Shown: positions 1 through 10,514 of the stretch, in pieces
How the letters are laid out: every line of letters begins with the position of its first letter
Numbering within the stretch: the stretch's first letter is position 1
From: Ministeria vibrans ATCC 50519
Lineage: Eukaryota; Opisthokonta; Filasterea
Reading direction: 5' to 3'
Assembly (NCBI GenBank): GCA_943704425.1
Contig: CALSCP010000313.1
Span: forward strand, 240,600-296,181
Length of the DNA stretch: 55,582 bases
Made by a program: the position numbers and the translations under genes
Notes under the pieces: generated by a model
What the model saw: only the letters and a program-made list of their open reading frames with translations
Databases searched by the model: none
Told to the model about the DNA's origin: nothing

Positions 1-17
1 TAATGAAATGAATACAT

Positions 18-109
<92 letters not shown>

Positions 110-288
110 TAATAATAATAATAAAAATAATAATAAAAATAATAATAAAAATAATAATAATAATAATAAGAATAATAATAGTAATAATATCAACTCTATC
201 TTCCTTTCATTAACGCATTATTGACAGCGCTCAATTACAAATGCTCTTCATTAAACTTGAACCCCCTCCTTGATTTAGTAGTAAAGAA
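1..288. repeat. AT-rich (AAT)n tract and 3' flank of the tRNA ligase gene
   Basis: About 26-180 is an almost pure TAA/AAT trinucleotide repeat with occasional AAAAT interruptions. The remaining bases to 288 are AT-rich flank downstream of the minus-strand tRNA ligase stop. I see no gene here; the short open frames across it are by-products of the repeat. Confidence 0.9.
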
Positions 289-3200
289 TCATGTGTGTCG
301 ACGAATAGTTCCGATCAACTCGAGTGGCTTGTCAAGAGGAAAGCGGTGCGCTTTGGCAGGTGACGCGTCAAGGCGCGAGGGAAGAGTGTTGCTTTCGACG
401 GCAGCCACTCCGTCGCCCAGCAAGAGAGTCACATGGGCGTAGTCATTAGAGATGGGCAGAGTGACGTCGTCGAGGATGACGTGTGCGGCGACGATGGGGT
501 GTTCGTGGTCCAGCGACACGTCAATGGAGCGCACGTAGATCCGCGTGGACTCGGCACGACGACACATGTCCAGGAGACTCTCTGGCAGTGCTTCACCCTT
601 GGCCCGATGCCACAGCGTGACGTGAGATGCAGAAACGGGCACGCGAAGCGCACCGGCCTTGTCCTTGCCCTTGGTCATGCGAGAGTTGAGGGCCGGCGAG
701 AGGTGACAGGCAAGCGCAATGAGGCTATCGCGTGACGAAGGCTCGGGCAAATCAATTGAGACGTACAGGGTGGAGGTGGAGTCGAGGGCTTCGATGATAC
801 TCTGCCGGTCGGGCGGACGTGCAACAGCGTCCAGAATGTGTTCGCGCAATGCGTTCACGGGGTCTGATAACGGTCGCTGGAGGGACTCGAGAAGCGGCTG
901 ACAGGAGGCAAGAGCACCGCGCACTTGTTGCTCCCACTCCTTCGACAGCACCTTTTCCGCATCCATTTTGGGTTGGTCCTGGAACTGCATCATTCCCTGG
1001 CGCAGCAACGCAACCAGGGCACGACCATGCTCTAACTCGCGCAGGACGGGACGATGGTGAGCAAGCACGGGCACGGTGTACACGCGAGAGAACTGGCGGC
1101 CCAGAGTGTCCAAAAAGCTCGCGCGCGAAATACCTCGGTAAAAGGAAAGGAACAGGGCAAATACTCGAGCAGCAGCGCGATTGCTTCCGTCAAGGGCACC
1201 ATCGTGATTCTTGCGCGAGAGCACACGGTGGAGACACACACAGGCGAGTTCCCAAGAGAAGGGCAGGCGAGAGTCGGGTGTGTCACTCGTGTCGTCATCG
1301 AGCTGTCCCGTGGTCTCCGGCACAACTACAATGGCTGTTTGATCGGCATCCGTGAGGTTCTTCACAATTTTTTCGATGTTGCCCGGAGGTGATGGAACGA
1401 CGTTTTTATCCGCCACGATCACTCGGGTAGTCTGCTCTCCCTCGTACGTGGCATTCTCCTCCGACACCACTTGTGCCCAGAACCGATTCTTTAGCTGGTC
1501 ACCATGAAGCACGGTAACAATCGCACGGCGGGACGACGACTTGAGAGTCGCAACGGAGCTGGTGGCGCTTCCGGTGCGCTCCTCTTGCTCCGCATCGTTG
1601 TTGTTTGCTGGGCACGCACAGACAAGTTCCTTTGGCAGTGCGTTGGTCCACGAAGACTTGCCAAGACCGGGAAGCGAGCTAGCCATCACAAAGGTGAGGG
1701 TAAGATCAGGCGTGGGCAAAGGCTCGCCCTGACGAGGCCACTTGGCAAACAGTACACTGTCCACAAACGTATTCTGCTCGTTCTCTGACCAGCCGTGTGC
1801 GTCGTTGGGCACCTGCACAATAGGCTGCGTCAGCGAGTGTGCAATGGCTGTCGCCGAGCGGTACATGCCGCGGTACACCTCGCCTGCGTTTGTGAGCGCG
1901 GGTCCCGCCACGAGAGCAAAGAGGTGAGAGCCCGCAGAAGCAGCAAAGACTTTGTCTACGCGCACAGCAGGTTCGTCGGGAGGAGGCGGCGAGCGGAACA
2001 CGGCACCTTCAGCTACCATTTGGCGTTGGAACTTAACGCGATGGTTGGGCAACAATGCAGGACGGTAGCGCAAATCGAGGCGCTGACAAATTCGCTCGAG
2101 TAAAGACTTTGGCACATCCCCAACGGCGTAGATGATACCTTGGAAGGCATTGGGAGCGCGAGGGATGAAGCGCAGTGCTCCCGACAGATAACCTGCAATA
2201 TACTCCTCAGCAAGCTCCAAGTAATGCTCGCGGTCTCTCTGAAGCTGTGCAAGACGCGCGGGAACAGCGTGCAGGTAGGCAACCCAGCCGCGAGCAAAGG
2301 CGTCAATGCGAGCACGCAGTTCGTCGTGACGATCGGCAAAGGCGCCTCGCTGCGGATCGAAGGCGGGCAAGGGCTTGCCCCACCACACGTTGAGCTTGTT
2401 GGCGACGGCCTTGAGATAGACCCTGCCTGACGGGTCGGCGGGGTCCAGTTTGACCTTCTCGTTTCGCATGAGAAAGGTAAGAATGCAATAGCCAACGTTG
2501 GTGTCGGATAGGCCCGACATCTTCATCTTCATGCGCACCGATTCGGGCAGCGTCGCGTGGCCCGCCAAATGCTCAAAGAGCTCAATGGCCACCTTTGTAT
2601 CGTGCACCGAGGTGCGTGCACCGTGAGCCATAGGAAGAGCGCAGGTGCGATCAAAAGCAGCATGGAGTGGGGAGGAGGGGGGCACTGTCGCGAGAAAGTC
2701 GCGAACACCATCAAGACCCGAGCGTTCAAGTTCGGCACGTGAGAGCATTGCGCCTCCTTCGGCGTCCATCTGATGGCAAATTGGCATTGCCTCGAGTCGA
2801 GCAAGGTTTTCACGCGAGTTCGTTACGGCGCCAACGTGGTGTGCCGGCGGCATATGACAATCTTCCGTGAGGTGGTGCACGCGCTCAAAGAGCGCCTCGC
2901 GGTGTACCTTGACCTGGTCACTGTGGACGGCAGGCGGGAATTCACGGTTGGCCACAGGGACGCGCTCCGTGTCTAAGTGACGTAAAAGCATGTCGGAGAA
3001 AGGACGCACAAGCTCAGGATGGGTGTGCAAATGAAGCACATTGGCGTGCGCTGTGACGGCGAGTGCACGCGACGCATCCAACTCGTCAGAAGTCAGATTC
3101 GACTGGGACACAACAAACCCTTCAATACGGGACCCTTGCCACTCATCGTGGGGGTATGTTCCACTACGGCACAGTGAATAAGACGTGTGAATATATTAGG

Positions 3201-4685
3201 TATGTCACAAATGTTGGGTAGGGGGTGGGTACGGGATGACGATGGCGCCTGGAGATTCTTGGACAGCGTGAGTGAGCTGGGCGAGTGCGTCGTGAGTGGT
3301 TGGAGCGGAGAGGATGAGGTTGTCCAAAAGGGTCTTGACTCGCTGGGCACTCTCGCGTCCCGGCACGATCCACCTGAAAGGGTATAAAGAAAATGGTGCG
3401 AGAGTGTGTTGGTGTTGCTGAGAGAGTTTGACTGATAAATGGCTCACATGTCGTTGATGGGTAATTTCCAGCGCAGGGCAAAGTCTTGGAGGGCCAGTGG
3501 TGAGGCAAACTCGACGGAAGCGCCAGGGGCACTTGAAAAACGCTGTAGCGCAGTCACGACAAAGTACTCGCCGTTAGGCAGCTGTCCATCTGCACATTAT
3601 CGTTCTGAGTATACATCTGATAATACTCTACTGAGGCCCCATGTACGTACGATGACCGTGGCAGCGTGATACCATTTCCACGCCGATGCTGCTTCGGGTT
3701 CGAGCAAGTTCGTCGAGCAAATCCGCCACACGACCCTTGGCGAGTTTTACCCGTCGCTGGTGTGACAGCGGCTCGTCCTGGATACCCAAAGAAGTGTAAT
3801 TAGTGTGTAAAGAAGAAAAAAAAAGTGAGAGGAGGGATAAAACTCCAAAGAGATAGAGAGAGAAACAAAGTCATAAAGAAAAATAGAGAGAGAAACAAAG
3901 AAGAGAGAGAGAGAGAGAGAGAAACAAAGTGATAGAGAGAGAAACAAAGAGAGAGGAGAAAGAAAGAACCAAAGTGACAGAGAGAGGAGAAAGAAACAAA
4001 GAAACAAAGTGACAGAGAGATGGAGAGAGATGGAGAGCAATGGGCGTGTACCGACTCTGCTTGCACAATGCGCTCGTAGTGAGCGAGCAGCAAGAGGCGC
4101 ATGCCGAGGGTGAACTCGTTGTTGAGCGAATTCTTGGCGCAAATGACGTCGCCACTGACGAGCAAGAGCGAGCCTGAGTGTTTGATGGAGATGGACATGG
4201 GCTTGCCGTGCGTCGGGGCCCCGCCTGGAGGGAGTGCGGATGAAAAGCGGAGTTGAGGGTTGAGTCAATCATGATGAGCAATCGGCGTACCTTCCGGCTG
4301 CTCAGGCGCCGCTTCGTCGACAATGCGCTGCGCAATCTGCACGGACTGGCCCTCGTTCTCAAACTTTGGGTAGAAGGCTAGAAGGGTGTGCGCTCGGTCG
4401 ATGGAGTCGCGCGAGGCAGCGTAGTCGATGGCGAAGAAGAAGCCACGGTAGAGAAAGGTGTCGAAGGGGGAGACGTGCCTACGAAGGGAGCGGGGCTGAG
4501 TGCAGGGGCGCACGGGGGCAGGGGGCGTACTGCGCGTATTTCTTGAAGGAGTGGTCGTGGAGGACGTGGACGCAGATGCCGACGGACGAGGGAGAGAGGG
4601 CAAACGATGGAAATGTAATTTTCAGTTCAAGCTGTCGCGCCAGAACCACCATATTCTGGAGGCGCAGCGTTTCGAAAAGAGACAT
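289..4685 (-). CDS. RNL: tRNA ligase, plant/fungal type (ligase + kinase + cyclic phosphodiesterase)
   Basis: Seven exons on the minus strand (4531-4685, 4291-4478, 4052-4224, 3651-3777, 3448-3589, 3233-3373, 289-3163) give about 1266 residues. The N-terminal adenylyltransferase part has FYPKFENEGQS, resembling the FPKFFNxGE signature of Rnl1-type ligases, then KHSG near residue 129, a good candidate for nucleotidyl motif I (KxxG). A kinase P-loop, LPGLGKSS, lies near residue 800. The C-terminal cyclic-phosphodiesterase part has two HxT motifs, HVTLWH (about 1154) and HVTLLLGDG (about 1217), followed by ESNTLP, much like plant RNL. Known family role: heals and seals tRNA exon halves after intron removal, and in fungi and plants also joins stress-response mRNA exons. 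The short first exon is the least certain part. The 274-nt third intron carries purine/pyrimidine repeats. Confidence 0.88.
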
Positions 4686-4753
4686 TGTGCTCGAGTCGTA
4701 GGGATGAAGAAAAATAAAAAACTAATTAATTATTAATTAAGTAATCATAATTT

Positions 4754-5982
4754 TTAGTGATTTGCAATTGTGACGACAAACATGACAACCTCTCGACCGG
4801 CAATGGGTTTGGAGAGATGAACACTATTTGCGGTGAAGGAACCCACGGGCGTCGAAGCGCCAGTGCGATCGACGAGGACAACAGAGACGGTTGCGGACGC
4901 GAGCGACGGCGGGAAGCCATAGCGCGTCGTGTCAAGCGTGACATCGATGGTGGACGACTGTGTTGTGACAGCGGTGTAGAAGACGGCGAGCTGAGAGGCG
5001 TCCGAAGAGAGCCAAGCGGCAGACATGATGGAGGGGTAGCTGAGCGTAGTGGGTACAGCGGTATAGACGGAGCCTTGATGCTGAGTGGCCACACGGAAGG
5101 TTGAAACAGTGGTGGTAGTGGGCGTGGAAGACGAAGAGGAGGAGGCGGGCAAATCGCGCATGAGACGACCGCCAACGAGAAAGGGGCGGTCAGCATGGCG
5201 CTTAAAGTCAGCGAGCAGGCGCAAATAGGCGATTTCTGGGTCGTGTTTGGGGTCCATGAGCTGGTCAAATAGTCCCATCATGGGAACGTCGGTCGTGCCG
5301 CCGAGCGAGAACCATCCGAGCTGTGAGCCCGACACGAACATTTTGGCAATCTTGGCAGCAAACACATCGGCATTGGGGCTCAGGTCTGTCTGGTAAAACT
5401 CGGCACCGAACGAGAGGAAGTAGCCACCGTAGATGGCGGGGAAGGCAGGCGTAAAGAAGGCACTCGTGTTGGACTGTGCAAAGTCCTTGCCGTACGCAAC
5501 CTTTTAAAAAAAAATACATATTATTATTATATTATTATTATATAAAGACGAAACACAATAGAGAGTAGAGATAAAACATTTTGAGTACAGAGTTAGTGGT
5601 GCACATAAATGTGTCATACCAGAGTGAGGTAGGAGTTGAGTGAGCCCATGTAGGGTTCGGCGTTGCTCTCGGTGACAAGGCCGGCCTGGTCGCCGGCATG
5701 TGTGCGGGTCTGCTGTAGCAGCGCACGGTAGCCGTCTGTCCACCAGCTGCCACCACCCACGGCGTGTCCATGACTGGCGTCGTAGCACAGCTTGGGCGCC
5801 GCCGCACCAATCTGGTCGATGTAGACACCGTCGAGGTTGTACTCGTGTGTCAGACGCTCCACTGTGTTGCTCATGATATCCTGCCAGTACGCTGTTGTTG
5901 GACACATCACGTTAAATGTGGCGCCACTGCCATACGACTATAATGAGAGAGAGAAGAAGAAGAAAGGGAAGGAGGGAAAGGA

Positions 5983-6075
<93 letters not shown>

Positions 6076-7721
6076 GAGAAACAAACAGTGTAATAGATAG
6101 AGAGAGGAGGGAGAAAGAAATGTATGATAGATAGAGAGAGAGAGAGGAGGGAGAAAGAAACAAGTCAGAGAGGTGAAGGAGGGTGGTGGTGGGTGAGCAT
6201 AATGTGAATTACACAGTCGGGCGCACCTCTTGGTAGTTGGTAAGACCTGTGTCGCCCAAGTTAGCCTTCTTAGGGTACTTGCAGACAAAGCGCGTTGCGT
6301 TGTCGCGCTTGTACATGGCCGTGTTAATGTCGTAGATGCGTCCGTTAATGTACGGGAACACACGTACACCGAGTGCCTGAAGTGCCGACACAGCCTCCTA
6401 CAAAAAAAAAAAAAAAAAAAAAAAAGGCAAAGTTAGTATGAATTAATAGTGTATAGTGTGTGCTCGGTGTGAGAAATACAAAAGAAACGACATGATAAAA
6501 AAAATATTATGAGTGTGCGCGCTCAGCGTGAATGTGTACGCTTTATGGTGTGCGTTCGAAAGTGAGCTTAGCGTGCGCGTGTGTGGATGGATAGACGTGA
6601 CGAAGGGAACTGACCTGGAAACCGGGCTTGGGCGGGAAGTACTCTGGGTAGTGAGTATCAAAGGCAATGAGGTCCCACTCGTACCAGTGCAGCGCCAGCG
6701 ACGTATTGAAGCGCTTCTTGATGGCGCTGACGTGATCGTAGACGACAACAGGGTCGCCTTGGGAGCGGTTAAACACATCGTGTCCTTGCCAATGACTGTT
6801 CACCCAGACCTTCTGCTCAAAGATCCAGGGCGGAAAATCGGCGCGCTCGTAGACGGGTCCAGACGCGACCCACGGGACGGGGCGAGACGAATCGAAGATG
6901 AAGGCGCGGTAGAGCATAGTGAGGTCGTACCAGTCGGCGGCGACATCCGCCACCACGCCAATGGACATGAGGGGGAATGCATTGACGAAGGGCAAGGAGG
7001 CGACAAGGCCCGCCTGTTCGACGGCGCGACTAACTGCAAAGGTGACGGAGGACGAGCTGCCTGCGAGCGACAGACTCTTGGCTGTCGACTCCGCATCGTG
7101 TACGCCAAAATACAGAGAGGGTCGCGCTGCATTGCCGTTTAAGAGGGCCATGAACTGCATGGTGCAGCCCGACGAAGGGTAGGCGCCCGACCACGACTGG
7201 GAGGCAGGCAGCGTCTCGCCATAGCCGTTGGGGGTGAGCGCGAGGGCGTTCGCCTCCTTCTTGAGGGTCGCCAACGACATAGAAACACTCGTGAGGGCCA
7301 CCTGCGCTGTGTTCGTGCTGGTCACACTGAGGCTCTCAAAGCGAACCAGGGCTGTCTTATCGTCGAGTGCGGCCACGACGCTGACATTGAAGGAGAACGA
7401 GTCGTGCGCAATGTCAACAAAGCTGAGAAGCAGCTTCTGCGTGGCATTGTGACGCGACAGCGCATGCACGCGGCGTGCCGACACGCTGTCACTGCCAATA
7501 CTGAACGCAGAGCCGCCCTGAGCAACGAAGCTGGCGGACCACCACTGCAGAGAGCGACTCGACATGAAGTCGTAACCACTTGCCTTCTCCACGACATGTT
7601 GCACGGAGAAGGAGTCCGCATCAAACGCAATCGAGACCAGATCATTCTCGAGAACAACCTCTGCCATGCAAAGGTGCACTGCGACGAGGCAGCACACAGT
7701 GATGGAGAGAATATGCTTCAT
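4754..7721 (-). CDS. Secreted TIM-barrel glycoside-hydrolase-like protein (DUF6259-like)
   Basis: Four exons (6615-7721, 6227-6397, 5620-5937, 4754-5500) encode about 780 residues. It begins with a clear signal peptide (MKHILSITVCCLVAVHLCMA), so it is probably secreted or lysosomal. The N-terminal half looks like a beta-sandwich with several potential N-glycosylation sites. The middle has the pattern of a retaining-hydrolase barrel: VRVFPYINGR, then DGVYIDQIGA, then VTESNAEPYM, where the aspartate and glutamate are plausible catalytic residues. The C-terminal part is a beta-rich tail. The order and motifs match proteins annotated as DUF6259, seen mainly in bacteria; the substrate cannot be told. 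Intron 2 holds a long (GA)n tract. Only 68 bp separate its stop from the start of the downstream tRNA ligase. The exon structure is secure; the function is inference. Confidence 0.72.
5938..6226. repeat. (GA)n microsatellite intron of the hydrolase-like gene
   Basis: This intron contains an uninterrupted GA dinucleotide run of roughly 85 bases (about 5988-6072), followed by degenerate GATAGAGAGAGGAGGGAGAA units related to repeats in other introns of the window. Neighbouring open frames of alternating Ser-Leu or Arg-Glu are artefacts of this run. The next intron (6398-6614) starts with a 25-base poly(A) on the plus strand. Confidence 0.9.
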
Positions 7722-8003
7722 ATAAAAAACAACAATAGCAAAGAAAAAAAAAATAATAATAATAATAATAATAATAACGATTTACACTGTTGAATAATTC
7801 AATACGGAGCAATCCGTAGTGTTAAAGTGTTTCAGCGTTGTGAGCCATTTAATTAAGTGATTTTTAAAAGATGTACAAGTCAAATGTAGAGGATTATTAC
7901 AGGAAGGCTCCTCGGGAGTCGGGCTTTTTCAATGCCTGGTTTGGGCACAGATACACACAGCTGAAACAATTAAATTCTACATATCCTTACAAGACCGATT
8001 CAC
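7722..8003. other. Intergenic region, no gene seen
   Basis: This AT-rich spacer lies between two minus-strand genes. It includes an (AAT)n run at about 7751-7776 just upstream of the hydrolase start. I find no RNA gene or coding signal in it. Confidence 0.7.
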
Positions 8004-8458
8004 TCAAAAGTACATGACGGTGGCCGAGTCGTAGAGACGCGACAGAGGCCAGGCACGAATGATGGTGAGTTCACCAATACAAATGCCCTGTTCACAAGCT
8101 GGAAAGCTCGCACGAGCACGGCGCATGAGCTTGAGGCGGGCCACCTTGGCCTTGCTTTGAGGCGCGAGTGTCTCGAGTGCCTCCAGCAGGATGAACGCCT
8201 CCATAAACAAAAGACGCGCGTGCTTCTCTATGGGGAAGTCACGGTCGAGCCTGGGCGAGGGAACCTTCATGAGGGCGCGTTCGGCGCGTCGTGATAACAC
8301 AGACGCAAGCAACATGAGTGCGTCCGTGTCCACTGTCGCACTCGTCGTCTCGTTGACCAACGTCAAGTCGGTGCCATGCGAGTAATTTGCACGAGCGAGT
8401 CCCAGACGGAGAACAAGCTCAGCGTCAATCAGGTTACCTGTAAAACGTTTAAATCAAC

Positions 8459-8530
<72 letters not shown>

Positions 8531-8919
8531 CTTTGAGGTGTGTGTGACTTTGAGGTGTGTGTGACTTTGTGGTGTGTGTGTGACTTTGTGGTGTGCGTGT
8601 ATGTGGCGTGTGTTTGTGGTGTGTGTCTGTGGTGTGTGTCTGTGGTGTGTGTCTGTGGTGTGTGTCAGTGGTGTGCGTCTGTGGTGTGTGTGAGGGGTCG
8701 AAGAGAAGTGTGAGAGTTTGGCGACGTACTGCTTTTGAATAGAGAAAGAGCAGTGCCCACAAAGTCGCCTTGGTCGTCGATTGCAACCGAAAAGAGAGAC
8801 AATACGCTGCGTGGGATATGGAATGGCACATCGGAGGCGCTGGTGCTGGCATGGCAGAGCGCGAGCGTCGTCAGGAGCGCCAAGCAAAGCCCCACAGTCC
8901 ATCTTGGGGTTCCGGGCAT
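8004..8919 (-). CDS. Predicted secreted protein of unknown function
   Basis: Two exons (8730-8919 and 8004-8437) encode about 207 residues. The start is supported by a strong signal peptide (TVGLCLALLTTLALCHAS). The mature protein is mostly helical in appearance, with one Cys pair (FPACEQGIC) near the C-terminus and NYS and NET glycosylation sequons. Splicing uses GTACGT and TTTTACAG and keeps the phase. I do not recognise the family. The 292-nt intron is almost entirely (CA)n and CA-rich minisatellite on the sense strand. The same-strand FIBP gene lies upstream. A short secreted or luminal helical protein is all that can be said. Confidence 0.6.
8438..8729. repeat. (GT)n/(CA)n microsatellite and minisatellite intron
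   Basis: A pure GT run (8461-8529) is followed by repeats of GTGTGTGACTTTG(A/T)GGTGTGT and GTGTGTCTGTGGTGT, together filling most of the intron. The ACTTTGTGGT core recurs in introns of other genes in this window. Confidence 0.92.
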
Positions 8920-9244
8920 CAGTCACCACAGCAAAAAAGGCTTCAAAGCAAAACAATAATGACGGAGGAGCCGAGCAGAAGATAAAATGTAAATACAATT
9001 GCCAATCAGGTGTTGACTGAATGAAGGTAACAAGAAAAAAGAATTGAGAAATTATTTGAAGTTGGATCAACAATCGACAACTCGTAAAGATCATTTTAGC
9101 AAATCCACTGATCGTCTGGTGCATTCAAGAGAATCAAGAAATGCGGCATAGTGGAGGAAAATGGATTAAATGGTACACTTGATTATAGTTATTTATGAAT
9201 TTTTTTAATAAAATATATCATACAAGAATTACAACGACGACAGG
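8920..9244. other. Intergenic region, no gene seen
   Basis: This 325-bp AT-rich spacer lies between the FIBP stop and the start of the secreted orphan. It must hold the FIBP 3' end and the promoter of the orphan. No RNA gene is recognisable. Confidence 0.7.
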
Positions 9245-10391
9245 TTAGTGACTCCACATGCACAGAAGACAAAGACGGATGGCGGTTAGAAAGCGATTGG
9301 CACTGCGGGCAAAGGGGCGGAGTGCGTCGACAGTCGCAAAGGAGCTCTCGATGGTCTCGTAGAGGAGCGTCACGTCGGCCGGCGACCAATGCACCGCCTG
9401 TAGCGGCTCAATCAGCTTTTCCACCATGTCAATAAAAAGGTCGCGCACTTCGGAACGCTGCGACAAACCATTGGCAAGACCAAAAAGAGAGCGCACGTAT
9501 GATTTGAAGTCACGCTCAAACCCTGAAAAAGCCGCTTCGCGCTGCGACCGCTGAAAGGCAACGCGACACACATCACGCTGTTCTCCAAGCACGGTACGGT
9601 CGTTGCTGACGACATAGCGCAGCTCACGCAACTCTCGCAGCAACTCGTCGTCGAGGTCCTCGCCAGGTGGCCTTCGCGCGTCTCGCCACAGAGCCATCAG
9701 TGAGTTGGTGCAGTGCATGAGCGCGTCAAAGCTCAGTCGCATCAGCTTTCGTTTGCTCGTGTCCACTCGATGGGCACAGAGGAACACAATGCGTGCGTAC
9801 TCACTACAACAACAAAGCAGGTCAGTCACACCGCTCGACGTGTGTGTTGGCGTACTCGGCGAGCGTCGTGGGAAGCGCGAAAGCCGACTCAATGAGCTCT
9901 GCCGAGCCCAGATGCAAGTCCTCGGTCGCCTTGAAGACCCGCTTGATGTTGTCAAACTGCCGCTGACAGCTCAGCAGAGAGACGTGTGTCTTCTCGCTGA
10001 CGTCGTCCAGGTCTTTCCGTAGCCTCGACGACAGCTTCTTCCCCAGCAGTTCACGCACAACAGATTCGTCCATCGAGTAATATCTGTGTGTTGCGACGAC
10101 AGTGAACAAAAGACAAAAAAGTGGAAACAATTTTTTTTTTTTTTTTTTTTTTTTTTCGCTGTTCTGTGGTCAATTCTGAACGAACCTTTCGAGTAGTTTT
10201 GCCGAGACCGAGTCGGAGATTGGGATGATGATTTGCGTGCGCAAGAGCGACGGTTCGTGGAGGAAGCGGGCGAGGACATTGAAGAGACGATGCTGATCAG
10301 TCGCAGCGTCGTCGGTGGGCTGCGCGCCGCACAGCCACTCTTCGAACACATCCATGTCTATATACGGGGGGTCTAAGACGAAAACATTCAT
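9245..10391 (-). CDS. FIBP: FIBP-like protein (acidic FGF intracellular-binding protein family)
   Basis: Three exons (10186-10391, 9856-10083, 9245-9803) encode 330 residues, against about 357-364 in animals. The match to the animal FIBP family is clear along the length. It includes DMDVFEEWLCG near the N-terminus, then ERYYSMDESVVRELLGKKLS, KDLDDVSEKT and CQRQFDNIKRVFK, and later DDELLRELRELR, SEVRDLFIDMVEKLIEP and HWSPADV. The ATG at 10391 was chosen because the homologous reading starts there (MNVFVLDPP). FIBP is an intracellular helical protein whose biochemical role is still poorly defined; the growth-factor link is an animal finding and need not apply to a protist. It is divergent from the DENND4-like gene, with 123 bp between the two start codons, so the two probably share a promoter. 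Confidence 0.93.
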
Positions 10392-10514
10392 AGCGACCAA
10401 GTAAGAAGGTAATATTCTATTTAATGTATTTGTTGGTCTTGACTTGACTGAATGAGTCTCAACAACAATTGATTAATCACCAATGGCACTCTATTTCTCC
10501 AACAGCCCCTGATC
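10392..10514. promoter_or_regulatory. Compact divergent promoter, FIBP / DENND4-like
   Basis: Only 123 bp separate the two opposed start codons, so both core promoters and both 5' UTRs must fit in or overlap this stretch. It is AT-rich and includes GAATGAGTCTCAAC. Placement as a promoter is inferred from gene geometry. Confidence 0.6.

Noticed and set aside
8461-8700. CRISPR-like array
   Set aside because: The units are simple CA-rich microsatellite repeats with no unique spacers of constant length, and the window is eukaryotic.
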